DNA of 64,000 bases from Olsenella sp. KGMB02461 (lineage in GTDB: Bacteria > Actinomycetota > Coriobacteriia > Coriobacteriales > Atopobiaceae), in NCBI RefSeq assembly GCF_012584445.1, contig NZ_JABAHI010000012.1, positions 62,001 to 126,000 of the forward strand, written 5' to 3'. The first letter of the stretch is position 1, and every line of letters begins with the position of its first letter. Below the pieces are notes generated by a model that was not told the origin of the DNA, ran no database searches, and was given only the letters and a program-made list of their open reading frames with translations. Positions 50,329 through 59,756 of the stretch are shown piece by piece. The translations under genes and the position numbers were made by a program.

Positions 50329-51192
50329 ATGGATGAGTCTTGGGGCGGCTTTCGCGCCCGCATGCTCGAGCAGGGTCGCCTCCATTGGCGCGACCTGCCC
50401 TGGCGCCATACCCAAGACCCCTACGCCATCTGGATCAGCGAGGTCATGCTTCAGCAAACCCAGGTAAGCCGCGTTGACGGCCGCTGGCAGCGTTGGCTGG
50501 CTGCGTTTCCCACCATCGATGCGTTGGCCGCCGCGCAGCCTGCAGACGTGCTTCAAGAGTGGCAGGGCTTAGGCTACAACCGCCGCGCGCTTTCACTGCA
50601 CAAAGCCGCCCGGCAACTGGCGGAAGAGTCTCTTGGCACGATGCCCTGCGACTACCAGGCGCTTGTCTCGCTTCCTGGCATCGGCCCGGCTACGGCAGCA
50701 GGCATCCGCGCGTTCGCGTTCGATCTGCCCGGTGTGTACCTGGAAACCAATGTGCGCACCGTCTTTCTGCACGAGCTCTTTCCGGATGCTCAGAAAGTCC
50801 CCGATTCCGTGCTGGCGCCTCTGGTGGAAGCCGCTTGTCCGCCAGATAATGCCCGGCAGTGGTATTACGCGCTGCTGGACTACGGCGCCTATCTCAAGCG
50901 CACGGTGCCCAACCCCTCTCGGAGGTCTGCGGGGCACAAGAGGCAGTCGGCCTTCGAAGGCTCTCGCCGACAAAAGCGTGCCATCCTGGTAAGGCTTCTA
51001 TTGGATGCCCGCGGCTTGGCGTCCCCTGCGGGCCCGGCTGGTCTTACGCTCGAAGAAGCTGCAGCTCAACTAGGGCAAAAGGAGGCCGCGGCGGGAAGGC
51101 CGGAGCCTTCGGCAGGACTGGTGGCGGAGCTTTTGGAAGAGCTGGAGCGCGAGGGCTTTTGCCGTTCCTGTGGCGGACGTTGGAATGCCTGA
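50329..51192 (+). CDS. A/G-specific adenine glycosylase-like protein without iron-sulfur cysteines
   Basis: A 287-residue HhH-GPD glycosylase of the MutY type. WRDLPWRHTQDPYAIWISEV, then MLQQTQVSRV holds the catalytic Glu, and LPGIGPATAAGIRAFAF is the helix-hairpin-helix; VYLETNVRTVF follows with the expected TNV. After LDYGAYLKRTVPNPS, where MutY normally has C-x6-C-x2-C-x5-C, there is RRSAGHKRQSAFEGSRRQKR with no cysteine. The C-terminal NUDIX-like domain is also missing. ATG at 50329 gives the normal family start; an upstream TTG at 50212 lies inside the previous gene. Confidence 0.83.
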   Translation: MDESWGGFRARMLEQGRLHWRDLPWRHTQDPYAIWISEVMLQQTQVSRVDGRWQRWLAAFPTIDALAAAQPADVLQEWQGLGYNRRALSLHKAARQLAEESLGTMPCDYQALVSLPGIGPATAAGIRAFAFDLPGVYLETNVRTVFLHELFPDAQKVPDSVLAPLVEAACPPDNARQWYYALLDYGAYLKRTVPNPSRRSAGHKRQSAFEGSRRQKRAILVRLLLDARGLASPAGPAGLTLEEAAAQLGQKEAAAGRPEPSAGLVAELLEELEREGFCRSCGGRWNA

Positions 51193-51270
51193 AGCCAAGA
51201 AAAAGTTAGACTGTAAACTATGCTCTAGACATCCGTCGTTCGCGCCCAGCGGCGCAAGGAAGGAAGTACT

Positions 51271-51819
51271 ATGCCCAACGTAGATTTCAACGAGTCCAAG
51301 ACTAAGAAGAACCTTGAGACCGCCTTTGCCGGCGAGTCCCAGGCTTCTATCAAGTACGGCTATTACGCCAAGCAGGCCAAGAAGGACGGCTACGTCCAGA
51401 TCGGCGACATCTTCACTGAGACCTCCGGCAACGAGGCCGCCCACGCCAAGATCTGGTTCAAGTATCTCCACGGCGGCACCATCCCTGACACCCTCACCAA
51501 CCTCAAGGACGCCGCCTTTGGCGAGAACTACGAGTGGACTCAGATGTACGCCGAGTTCGCCGAGCAGGCCAAGGAGGAGGGCTTCGACGAGATCGCCGCT
51601 AAGTTCCAGCTGGTAGGCGCCATCGAGAAGACCCATGAGGCCCGTTACAACAAGCTCGTGGACCGCATCGACTCCGGTGAGGTCTTCAAGCGCGGCGACG
51701 CCACCGTGTGGCAGTGCACCGTCTGCGGCCACCTGCATGTGGGTCCCGAGGCCCCCAAGGTGTGCCCCGTCTGCGGCCATCCCCAGGCTTACTTCCAGCA
51801 GCAGGCCGTCAACTACTAA
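51271..51819 (+). CDS. rbr: Rubrerythrin
   Basis: A 182-residue di-iron peroxidase protecting anaerobes from hydrogen peroxide. The four-helix part has NLETAFAGESQASIKYGYYA and ETSGNEAAHAKIWFKYL, with the E-x-x-H iron ligands, and AIEKTHEARYNKLV. The C-terminus CTVCGHLHVGPEAPKVCPVC is the rubredoxin-like four-cysteine site. A strong ribosome-binding site, GGAAGGAAGTACT, and highly biased codons suggest high expression. It is monocistronic with a strong terminator. Confidence 0.96.
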   Translation: MPNVDFNESKTKKNLETAFAGESQASIKYGYYAKQAKKDGYVQIGDIFTETSGNEAAHAKIWFKYLHGGTIPDTLTNLKDAAFGENYEWTQMYAEFAEQAKEEGFDEIAAKFQLVGAIEKTHEARYNKLVDRIDSGEVFKRGDATVWQCTVCGHLHVGPEAPKVCPVCGHPQAYFQQQAVNY

Positions 51820-51875
51820 TATGTAGTGGCTTTGCAGCCTAGGCGCTTTGGCTGCATGGGCTCGATTGTCTATAA

Positions 51876-51910
51876 GGCCCTCCATGTCGCAGGACATGGA
51901 GGGCCTTTTT
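51876..51910 (+). terminator. Intrinsic terminator after rubrerythrin
   Basis: GGCCCTCCATGTC (51876-51888) pairs perfectly with GACATGGAGGGCC (51893-51905), with TTTTT at 51906-51910. Confidence 0.93.
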
Positions 51911-52119
51911 ATTGAGGTGGCATGGCCAGGCCGGTCCGTGAATGGGCGGGACATTGCCTTATATATCGAAAGATAGTAATACATCACTGGTCGTGGGGCT
52001 GTAGGGTTTTTGCGCGCAGCCTTCTGAATCATTTCCCAATGAATATTCCTGCGCGCCCAATGAAAATCTCTCTCAACCGGCGGGGAAAACGTCCAAATAT
52101 TATGGTGAGAGCAGCGGAT

Positions 52120-52149
52120 TTGCCGTTGGCAGGATTGATAAATCATAAT
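52120..52149 (+). promoter_or_regulatory. Candidate promoter of the glycogen operon
   Basis: TTGCCG (52120-52125) and CATAAT (52144-52149), spaced 18 bases, are the best promoter-like pair in the 520-base, AT-richer spacer (51911-52430) between rubrerythrin and glgB. That would leave a leader of about 270 bases. I see no riboswitch class or open frame with a start signal in the leader. Confidence 0.45.
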
Positions 52150-52430
52150 GGACAAAACCTGCGATAACGTGGGTTTAGGGATAGGGCAAGAAGAAAAATT
52201 GCATTGGGCGAGCAAGTTTTGTGTTGCGCAGAGGCCCCGTGGTGGGTATTGTGGGTTCGTTCAAAAGCACAAAACACTCTGAAGGTCCATCCGCAACGTC
52301 GATTGCGCGAGCGTCAAGGTTTCTGCCATGGCGGGCTGGCGTGCGAGACGGAGGCTCTTATCGGCAAGGGCGACCAGCGATCGCGGTGCTGCCTGCAACG
52401 CGCCTGGAGCCCGGCAAGGAGGAAAGCGCC

Positions 52431-54839
52431 ATGAGCGTGAGCCAGAATTCCATTACCAACGACGACCTGTATCTGTTGGCCAAAGGCGACTGGAACCGCA
52501 GCTGGGAGAAGATGGGTGCTCATAAAGAGACCCGTGACGGCCAGGAAGGCTACTCCTTTGCGGTGTGGGCGCCTGAGGTGAAGTCGGTTTCTGTCATTGG
52601 CGAGTTCAATGAGTGGAACACCTCGGCCAACCCGTTGGAAGAGACCGCCAACGGGGGCGTGTGGTGCGGCTTTGTGCCCGGCGCCCAGGAAGGTCAGCTC
52701 TACAAGTACTACGTGCTCTGCCAGGACGGCACCGAGCTCTACAAGGCAGACCCCTACGCCTTCTGGAGCGAGTGCCCTCCGGGAACGGCTTCCCGTCTGG
52801 CAGACCTCTCCCGCCACGTGTGGAAGGACGGCCTGTGGATGGGCCGTCGCGCCCGCACCGACCACTTCAAGCGCCCCCTCAACATCTATGAGGTGCACCT
52901 GGGCTCTTGGAAGCGCCACGACGACGGCCTGGACGGCCTGGGCATGGGCGAGGGCGGCGGCTCCTACCTCACCTATGACGAGCTCTCCGAGCAGCTGGTG
53001 GACTACGTGCGCGACATGGGTTACACCCACATCGAGCTCATGCCCGTCATGGAGCACCCCTTCGACGGCTCCTGGGGCTATCAGACCACCGGCTACTATG
53101 CGCCCACCTCGCGCTATGGCGATCCCGCGGCCTTCATGAACTTCGTGGACAAGTGCCACCAGGCAAACATCGGCGTCATCCTGGACTGGGTGCCCGGCGG
53201 CTTCTGCCGCGACATCCAAGGTCTGGTGCACTTCAACGGCCACAACCTCTACGAGAAGGAAGAGCACCCCAACTGGGGCACCTACAAGTTCGATTACTCT
53301 CGCGGCGAGGTGCGCACCTTCCTCACCTCCAACGCCCTCTTCTGGCTCGAGGCCTACCATGCAGACGGCATCCGCGTCGACGGCGTGACCTCCATGCTCT
53401 ACCTGAATTTTGGCGTGGACGACCCCAGCCAAAAGAAGTTCAACGACAAGGGCACCGAGGAAGACTTCGAGGCCATCGACTTCATCCGCCACATCAACGA
53501 GACCGTGGGCAAATACCACCCCGACGCCATGATGATGGCCGAGGAGTCCACCGCCTGGCCCCTGGTAACCCGTCCCGCCGAGGTAGGCGGCCTGGGCTTC
53601 CACTACAAGTGGGACATGGGCTGGATGAACGACACCCTCAATTACTGCAAGACCGACTTCCCCTGGCGTCCGGGCAACCACAAGCTGCTCACCTTCTCCA
53701 TGATGTACGCCTTCTCGGAGAACTACGTCATGCCTCTGTCCCACGACGAGGTGGTGCATGGCAAGGCCTCCCTCATCGTGCGCCAGCCGGGCGACCAGTG
53801 GCGCCAGTTCGCCGGCCTTCGCACCCTGGCCCTCTACCAGATGACCCATCCCGGCGCCAAGCTCAACTTCATGGGCAACGAGATCGGCCAGTACATCGAG
53901 TGGCGCTACTACGAGGGCATCCAGTGGTTCCTGGCAGACGAGTATGAGCCCCATCGCAAGCACCAGCACTACATTGCCGAGCTCAACCACATGTTCCGCG
54001 ACAACAAGGGCCTCTGGCAGCACAACTACGACGAGAGCGGCTTCGAGTGGATCGACGCCGACAACGCCGAGCAGTCCATCATCGTCTACACCCGCAAGGG
54101 CGACCGCCCGGTGGACGACCGCGTGGTAGTGCTCAACTGGGACCCCGCGGCCTACGAGGAGTTCCGCATCGGCGTGCCCCGCGAGGGCAACTACGAGGAG
54201 GTCTTCAACTCCGACGCCGTCGAGTTTGGCGGTTCCGGCGTGATCAACGAGGGCAAGCTGGTCTCCACCCCCGAGCCCTACGATCGCTGCGAGAACTCCA
54301 TCGTCCTGCGCGTGCCCCCGCTGGGCGGCGTGGTGCTCCGCCGCACCGGCAAGTCCAGCTATGTGGCCCCCAAGCCCGCCAAGAAGGCTGCCGAGAAGCC
54401 CGCGGCTTCCAAGCCGGCAGCTGCTTCCAAGGCAGCGAAGGCTCCCAAGGCTGTTGAGAAGCCCGCGCCTAAGAAGGCTGCTGCCCCCAAGGCCGCCGCT
54501 AAGGCCGTAGAGGCTCCCGCAGCCGAGGCTCCCAAGGCTGCCGAGAAGCCCGCGGCTTCCAAGCCTGTAGCCAAGAAGGCTCCTGCCGCGAAGAAGGCCA
54601 CTGCGGCAAAGGCTGTCCCTGCCAAGGCGCCCAAGGCTGCCGAGAAGCCCGCGCCTAAGAAGGCTGCTGCCCCTAAGGCTGCCACTAAGGCCGTAGAGGC
54701 TCCCGCAGCCGAGGCTTCCAAGGCTGCCGAGAAGCCCGCGGCTTCCAAGCCGGCAGCCAAGAAGGCTCCTGCCGCCAAAAAGGCGCCGGCTGCGAAGAAA
54801 GCGCCGGCAGCCAAGAAGGCTCCTCGCAAGCGCAGCTAA
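52431..54839 (+). CDS. glgB: 1,4-alpha-glucan branching enzyme with Lys/Ala/Pro-rich tail
   Basis: An 802-residue GH13 branching enzyme. MSVSQNSITNDDLYLL follows AAGGAGGAAAGCGCC. A CBM48-like N-domain (FAVWAPEVKSVSVIGEFNEW) leads to the GH13 core: SWGYQTTGYYAPTSRYG, the nucleophile in ADGIRVDGVTSMLY, the acid-base in MMMAEESTAWP, and LSHDEVVHGK. The enzyme part ends near residue 645. The last 158 residues are almost only Lys, Ala, Pro, Glu, Val and Ser, with repeats such as AAEKPAASKPAA and KKAPAAKKAP, like bacterial histone-H1-type tails. Family members normally end with the beta-domain. First gene of the glycogen operon. Confidence 0.95.
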   Translation: MSVSQNSITNDDLYLLAKGDWNRSWEKMGAHKETRDGQEGYSFAVWAPEVKSVSVIGEFNEWNTSANPLEETANGGVWCGFVPGAQEGQLYKYYVLCQDGTELYKADPYAFWSECPPGTASRLADLSRHVWKDGLWMGRRARTDHFKRPLNIYEVHLGSWKRHDDGLDGLGMGEGGGSYLTYDELSEQLVDYVRDMGYTHIELMPVMEHPFDGSWGYQTTGYYAPTSRYGDPAAFMNFVDKCHQANIGVILDWVPGGFCRDIQGLVHFNGHNLYEKEEHPNWGTYKFDYSRGEVRTFLTSNALFWLEAYHADGIRVDGVTSMLYLNFGVDDPSQKKFNDKGTEEDFEAIDFIRHINETVGKYHPDAMMMAEESTAWPLVTRPAEVGGLGFHYKWDMGWMNDTLNYCKTDFPWRPGNHKLLTFSMMYAFSENYVMPLSHDEVVHGKASLIVRQPGDQWRQFAGLRTLALYQMTHPGAKLNFMGNEIGQYIEWRYYEGIQWFLADEYEPHRKHQHYIAELNHMFRDNKGLWQHNYDESGFEWIDADNAEQSIIVYTRKGDRPVDDRVVVLNWDPAAYEEFRIGVPREGNYEEVFNSDAVEFGGSGVINEGKLVSTPEPYDRCENSIVLRVPPLGGVVLRRTGKSSYVAPKPAKKAAEKPAASKPAAASKAAKAPKAVEKPAPKKAAAPKAAAKAVEAPAAEAPKAAEKPAASKPVAKKAPAAKKATAAKAVPAKAPKAAEKPAPKKAAAPKAATKAVEAPAAEASKAAEKPAASKPAAKKAPAAKKAPAAKKAPAAKKAPRKRS

Positions 54840-54865
54840 GCGAGGCAGATGCTTAATCGCACTCA

Positions 54866-54899
54866 GATGCGCCCGGGTCCCACGTCACCCGGGCGCATC
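54866..54899 (+). other. Hairpin between glgB and glgP
   Basis: GATGCGCCCGGGT (54866-54878) pairs perfectly with ACCCGGGCGCATC (54887-54899). No T-tract follows, so it is more likely an RNA-stability or attenuating element than a full terminator. Confidence 0.75.
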
Positions 54900-54940
54900 C
54901 CTTACACGACGCCCTAATCCCTGTAAATAAGGAGTATCGA

Positions 54941-57382
54941 GTGAAAAACGACATCTTCGAGAGCACGGGACAATTCAAGAAGGAATACCGCCGCATGGTG
55001 GAGTCCGAGGTGGGCAAAGACTTCGAGGACGCCGACGATTACGAGCGCTTTGCAGCCCTTTGCAACCTGGTGGCCTATCGTGCCCGCGCCATCCATGTGA
55101 AAAACGACAACGCCATCGTGGCTCAGCGCAAGAAGCGCGTCTTCTACTTCTCGCTGGAGTTTCTTATCGGCCCGCTCCTGGAGAACTACCTGCTCAATCT
55201 GGGCGCGCTAGAGACCGTGCAGGAGGCCTTGGAGGAGATGGGCACTTCGCTGGAGCGCCTCTCTGCCTGTGAGGTCGACCCCGGCTTGGGCAACGGCGGC
55301 CTGGGGCGCCTGGCTGCCTGTTTCCTGGATTCCATGGCTCATGAGGGCATTGCCGGCTACGGCAACGGCATGCGCTATCGCTATGGGCTGTTCCGCCAGG
55401 TGATCAAGGATGGCCGCCAAGTGGAAGAGACCGACAACTGGCTGGCCAAGGGCTATCCCTGGGAGGTCCGTCGCCCCGAGTCTGCTGTCGAGGTCACCTT
55501 TGGCGGCGAGGTGGTGCGCCACGAGGAGGACGGCAAGTACTGGTTCACCTTGGAGGGAGGCGAGACCGTCAAGGCAGTGCCTTACGACATCCCTGTGGTG
55601 GGCTATGGCGGGCAGACCGTCAACAAGCTGCGCATTTGGTCTGCCGAGCCCGCTCAGGAGAACTTCGACCTCGATGCCTTCAACGACGGCCAGTATGCGA
55701 ACGCCTCCAAATTCCGCACTGACGTCGAGGCTATCTCTACCATCCTGTATCCCAACGATGCTGGCGAGCACGGCCGCATCCTGCGCTTGAAGCAGGAGTA
55801 CTTGTTTGTGGCTGCGGGTATCGGCTCCATCATGCGCACCTTCAAGCGCGAGAACACCCGCGCCGACGGCACGGTGGATTGGGATATGTTCCCCGAGCTT
55901 ATCGCCATTCACACCAACGACACCCACCCTGCCATGTGCGGCGCCGAGCTGCTGCGCGTCCTTATCGACGAGGAGGGCCTGGACTACGACCGCGCTTGGG
56001 ACATCGTCACCCGCACCATCAGCTACACCAACCATACGGTGTTGCCTGAGGCTCTGGAGAAGTGGCCCATCGACGTCTTCCATCGCCTGTTGCCTCGCAT
56101 CTACATGTACATCGAGGAGATCGACCGCCGTTATCGCGAGGACTTCATCGCCAGGCACGGCGACCGCATGGACCTTCTGCGCGAGACCGCCATCCTCTGG
56201 GACGGCCAGGTGCGCATGGCCAACCTTTCCATCATCTGCTCCCACTCGGTGAACGGCGTGGCCAAGATCCACACCGACATCTTGGAGCGCGAGGTCCTCA
56301 ACGGCTTCTATCAGCTGGATCCCGAGAAGTTCAACAACAAGACCAACGGCATTTCCTTCCGTCGATTCCTGGGCAACGCCAATCCCAGCTACTCCCGTCT
56401 CATCACCAGCGCTATCGGCGACGGTTGGCTGGATGACGCCAGCGAGCTTCACAGGCTCTCGGCCTTCTACAAGGACAATGTCTTCTTGGACGCTATGACC
56501 GACTCCAAGCGCCTCAACAAGGAGCGCCTGGCCGTCTACATCAAGAAGACCACCGGCGTAGAGCTGGATTGCGACTCGGTCTTCGACGTCCAGGTGAAGC
56601 GCTTCCACGCCTACAAGCGCCAGCTGCTCAACATCTTCAAGGTGATGGACGTCTACAACCGCATCGTCAACTGGGGCTACACTCCTCGCCCCACCTCGTT
56701 CATCTTCGCCGGCAAGGCCGCCCAGAGCTACACCTACGCCAAAGAGGTCATCCGCCTCATCAACTCGGTGGCTCACGTGGTCAACAACGATCCCCGCGCC
56801 AACCAGATCATCAAGGTGGCCTTCGTGCCCAACTTCTCGGTAAGCAACGCCGAGCTTATCTATCCTGCTGCCGAGATCTCCGAGCAGATCTCCACTGCCG
56901 GCATGGAGGCGTCGGGCACGTCCAACATGAAGCTCATGGCCAACGCTGCCATCACCCTGGGCACTTTGGACGGCGCCAACGTCGAGATCGCCCAGCTGGC
57001 CGGCCGCGACAACATCGAGATCTTTGGCCTCACCGTCGATGAGGTGGAAGCCCTCAAGTCCTCCAATAGCTACTTCGCCTGGGATGAGTACAACCGCGAC
57101 CGCGACCGCCTGGGACGTGTTGTTGATGAACTTATCGATGGGACGTTCGCAGGGCTGTCTGGAAACTTTAATCTTATTTACGACGGCCTCATGCATAAGA
57201 ATGATGCTGACTTTGTTCTGAAAGACTTCCACTCCTATGTGGACGCTTGGGAGCATTTAGGATCGATCTATGGCGACCAGCGCCGCTGGAACGCCATGGC
57301 GCTCGCGAATACCGCAAATTCCGGATTTTTCTCGTCGGACCGCACCATTCGTGAGTACGCTGAAGACATCTGGCACGTGTAG
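54941..57382 (+). CDS. glgP: Glycogen/maltodextrin phosphorylase
   Basis: An 813-residue GT35 enzyme that releases glucose-1-phosphate from glycogen. GTG start behind TAAGGAG. VFYFSLEFLIGPLLENYLL, DPGLGNGGLGRLAACFLDS and GYGNGMRYRYGLF are N-terminal signatures; NDTHPAMCGAELLRVL is the active-site region; EASGTSNMKLMANAAITLG holds the pyridoxal-phosphate lysine. Length is normal. Second gene of the glycogen operon. Confidence 0.96.
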   Translation: MKNDIFESTGQFKKEYRRMVESEVGKDFEDADDYERFAALCNLVAYRARAIHVKNDNAIVAQRKKRVFYFSLEFLIGPLLENYLLNLGALETVQEALEEMGTSLERLSACEVDPGLGNGGLGRLAACFLDSMAHEGIAGYGNGMRYRYGLFRQVIKDGRQVEETDNWLAKGYPWEVRRPESAVEVTFGGEVVRHEEDGKYWFTLEGGETVKAVPYDIPVVGYGGQTVNKLRIWSAEPAQENFDLDAFNDGQYANASKFRTDVEAISTILYPNDAGEHGRILRLKQEYLFVAAGIGSIMRTFKRENTRADGTVDWDMFPELIAIHTNDTHPAMCGAELLRVLIDEEGLDYDRAWDIVTRTISYTNHTVLPEALEKWPIDVFHRLLPRIYMYIEEIDRRYREDFIARHGDRMDLLRETAILWDGQVRMANLSIICSHSVNGVAKIHTDILEREVLNGFYQLDPEKFNNKTNGISFRRFLGNANPSYSRLITSAIGDGWLDDASELHRLSAFYKDNVFLDAMTDSKRLNKERLAVYIKKTTGVELDCDSVFDVQVKRFHAYKRQLLNIFKVMDVYNRIVNWGYTPRPTSFIFAGKAAQSYTYAKEVIRLINSVAHVVNNDPRANQIIKVAFVPNFSVSNAELIYPAAEISEQISTAGMEASGTSNMKLMANAAITLGTLDGANVEIAQLAGRDNIEIFGLTVDEVEALKSSNSYFAWDEYNRDRDRLGRVVDELIDGTFAGLSGNFNLIYDGLMHKNDADFVLKDFHSYVDAWEHLGSIYGDQRRWNAMALANTANSGFFSSDRTIREYAEDIWHV

Positions 57383-57438
57383 CCCCTTACCCAGAGAGAG
57401 GGTCGGGGCCAGAGTAGTTCGTACTGTTCAGGAGTTTA

Positions 57439-57464
57439 GGGACGCCTCCAAAAAGAGGCGTCCC
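57439..57464 (+). other. Hairpin between glgP and glgC
   Basis: GGGACGCCTC (57439-57448) pairs with GAGGCGTCCC (57455-57464) around a six-base A-rich loop, without a following T-tract. Probably separates or stabilises the two messages. Confidence 0.75.
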
Positions 57465-57510
57465 ACCCAAGGAGCCTCGAGCCGAGGTTTTCTACAGGAA
57501 GGGGAGTGTT

Positions 57511-58659
57511 ATGAGCAAGAAGGAGTGTCTCGCGATGCTTCTTGCCGGCGGGCAGGGTTCCCGTTTAGGCGCCCTCACACGGTCGATCGCCAAACCGGCC
57601 GTGTCCTTTGGCGGCAAGTACCGCATCATTGACTTCGCGCTATCCAACTGCGCGAACTCCGATATCAACACCGTGGGCGTGCTGACCCAGTACCGTCCCT
57701 ATCTGCTTCACAGCTACATCGGCACTGGCGCCGCATGGAACCTCGACGAGCGTGACGGCGGCGTCTCCGTGCTCCCTCCGTTCGCCACCGAGACCGGCGG
57801 CTCGTGGTACGCCGGCACCGCTGACGCCATCTATCAAAACATCGGCTACATCGAGACCCAGGATCCCGAGTACGTGCTCATCCTGTCCGGCGACCACCTG
57901 TACTCCATGGACTATCGCAAGATGCTGGACGTCCATATCAAGAACAACGCCGACCTCACCATCTCCGTCATGCCTGTGCCTTGGGACGAGGCAAGCCGCT
58001 TTGGCATCATCACCAAAGACGATGACGGCTCGGTAGTGAAGTTCACCGAGAAGCCCGCCCAACCGGATTCCAACCTTGCATCCATGGGCATCTACATCTT
58101 CTCCACCGATGTGCTCATCAACGCTCTGCGTGAAGATGCAAACGACCCCGATTCCGAGCATGACTTTGGCAACAACATCATCCCCAAGATGCTCGAAGAG
58201 GGCCGTCGCATCTACTGCTACGAGTTCCACGGCTTCTGGCGCGACGTAGGCACCATCGCCTCCTACCACGACACTGCCATGTCGCTTCTGGGCGCCAACC
58301 CCGAGTTCAACTTGGATCAGCCCGACTTCCCCGTCATGAGCAACGCCCCCACTCGCCCGCCCCATCTCATCGGCACCGCCGCCTCTGTGGATGACTCTTT
58401 GGTAGCCAACGGCTGCCGCGTCTTTGGCGAGGTCAAGCACTCCATCCTCTCCACCGACGCCTATGTGGGCCCCCGCGCTCACGTGGTGGACTCCATCCTT
58501 CTGCCCGGCGCCAAGGTCATGGCCGGCGCCTACGTGGTGAACGCCATTCTCGGCGAAGGCGCCGTGGTAGAGGAGAATGTCAAGTTTGGTTCCGTCGACA
58601 AGCCCAAGGACACCGTGGTTGTTGGCGACAACGTTGTTGTAGGAAAGGGGGAGGAGTAA
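57511..58659 (+). CDS. glgC: Glucose-1-phosphate adenylyltransferase, catalytic subunit
   Basis: A 382-residue enzyme making ADP-glucose. [15 protein letters not shown] is the nucleotidyltransferase signature, [20 protein letters not shown] follows, [12 protein letters not shown] and [14 protein letters not shown] hold substrate and metal residues, and the C-terminal part is a left-handed beta-helix of hexapeptide repeats. ATG follows GAAGGGGAGTGTT. It is followed two bases after its stop by glgD, the non-catalytic partner, as in Firmicutes-type glycogen operons. Confidence 0.96.
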   Translation: MSKKECLAMLLAGGQGSRLGALTRSIAKPAVSFGGKYRIIDFALSNCANSDINTVGVLTQYRPYLLHSYIGTGAAWNLDERDGGVSVLPPFATETGGSWYAGTADAIYQNIGYIETQDPEYVLILSGDHLYSMDYRKMLDVHIKNNADLTISVMPVPWDEASRFGIITKDDDGSVVKFTEKPAQPDSNLASMGIYIFSTDVLINALREDANDPDSEHDFGNNIIPKMLEEGRRIYCYEFHGFWRDVGTIASYHDTAMSLLGANPEFNLDQPDFPVMSNAPTRPPHLIGTAASVDDSLVANGCRVFGEVKHSILSTDAYVGPRAHVVDSILLPGAKVMAGAYVVNAILGEGAVVEENVKFGSVDKPKDTVVVGDNVVVGKGEE

Positions 58660-58661
58660 TC

Positions 58662-59756
58662 GTGGATCGCTGCATTGGCCTCATCACCACCAATTACTCA
58701 GTCAAAAACCCGAGTGCCCTCACCGAGTCCCGTCCCCCGGCAGCGCTGCCCATCGCTGGCCGTTACCGCATGGTGGACTTCGCTCTCTCTAACATGGTCA
58801 ACGCCGGCATGCGTACTGTGGGCCTGATTTTGCCCTCCAACTACCGCGCCCTCATGGACCATGTGGAGTCGGGCAAGGATTGGTCGCTGGACCGCAAGCA
58901 TGGCGGCCTGTTCAACCTGCCGGGCTCTGCCTTTGGCTCCACCCGCTCCGGCGCCCGCTTCCTCATTCGCGACCTCATTGACAACCGCGTCTTCTTGGAT
59001 CGCGAGAAGCGCCCTTACATCGTGCTCTCTGCCGCCAACATCATCTACAACATGGACTTCCAGGACCTCATCGACGAGCACTGCAAGTCCGGCGCAGACA
59101 TCACTGTGGTCACCAAGCGCGCTGCCGAGGAGAACGTCTCTCTCACCGGCTTCCACGTGGACAACAACCGCGTGGTGGGCGTGCACCAGGGCGTGCAGTT
59201 TGGCGACACCTCCTTCCTGGACACCTTCGTGGTTTCCATCGACATCTTGAAGCAGCTGCTGGACTGGTATAAGTCTCTGGATTACCTGGACCTCTTCGAG
59301 GCCCTTACCGGCGACCTCGACCGCGTCAACGTGCAGACCTATACCTTCGACGGCCCTGCCATGGCAGTCTTCTCTGCCAAATGCTTCTACAAGAACTCGA
59401 TGAAGCTTCTGGATCCCGACATCGACGACGAGATCTTTGGCGACGAGCGCCCCATCTTCACCAAGGCCCACGACAATCCCCCCGCCAAGTACGAGCCCGG
59501 CGCCAAGGTGTCCAACTCCCTGGTGGCTGGCGGCTCTCGTATCGCTGGCTGCGTGGAGAACTCGATCTTGGGCCGCAACGTGGTGGTGGAGCCCGGCGCC
59601 ACCGTGCGCAATGCCATCGTCATGCAGGCCTGCGTGGTGGAGAGCGGCGCTCGCATCGAGAACGCCATCGTGGACCGCGACAACACCATCCCGGCTCGCA
59701 CCGAGCTTCGCGGCACGCTGGACGACATCCTTATTCAGGGGAAGGGACGCAGCTAG
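58662..59756 (+). CDS. glgD: Glucose-1-phosphate adenylyltransferase, regulatory subunit
   Basis: A 364-residue GlgC paralogue with GTG start. ALPIAGRYRMVDFALSNMVN is conserved, but the N-terminal G-G-x-G-x-R-L nucleotide loop is lost (it reads ITTNYSVKNPSALTES), as is typical for GlgD. Beta-helix repeats fill the C-terminus. It overlaps the glgA start by one base (TAGTG). Confidence 0.95.
   Translation: MDRCIGLITTNYSVKNPSALTESRPPAALPIAGRYRMVDFALSNMVNAGMRTVGLILPSNYRALMDHVESGKDWSLDRKHGGLFNLPGSAFGSTRSGARFLIRDLIDNRVFLDREKRPYIVLSAANIIYNMDFQDLIDEHCKSGADITVVTKRAAEENVSLTGFHVDNNRVVGVHQGVQFGDTSFLDTFVVSIDILKQLLDWYKSLDYLDLFEALTGDLDRVNVQTYTFDGPAMAVFSAKCFYKNSMKLLDPDIDDEIFGDERPIFTKAHDNPPAKYEPGAKVSNSLVAGGSRIAGCVENSILGRNVVVEPGATVRNAIVMQACVVESGARIENAIVDRDNTIPARTELRGTLDDILIQGKGRS

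Noticed and set aside
54389-54733. Four TGCCGAGAA copies in the glgB tail
   Set aside because: Not counted as dispersed-motif members: they are explained by the repeated A-E-K codons of the tail and continue with GCC rather than ACCC.
59381-59755. N-terminal extension of glgA into glgD
   Set aside because: It is the wrong frame of a conserved gene; GTG at 59756 gives the standard GlgA start.
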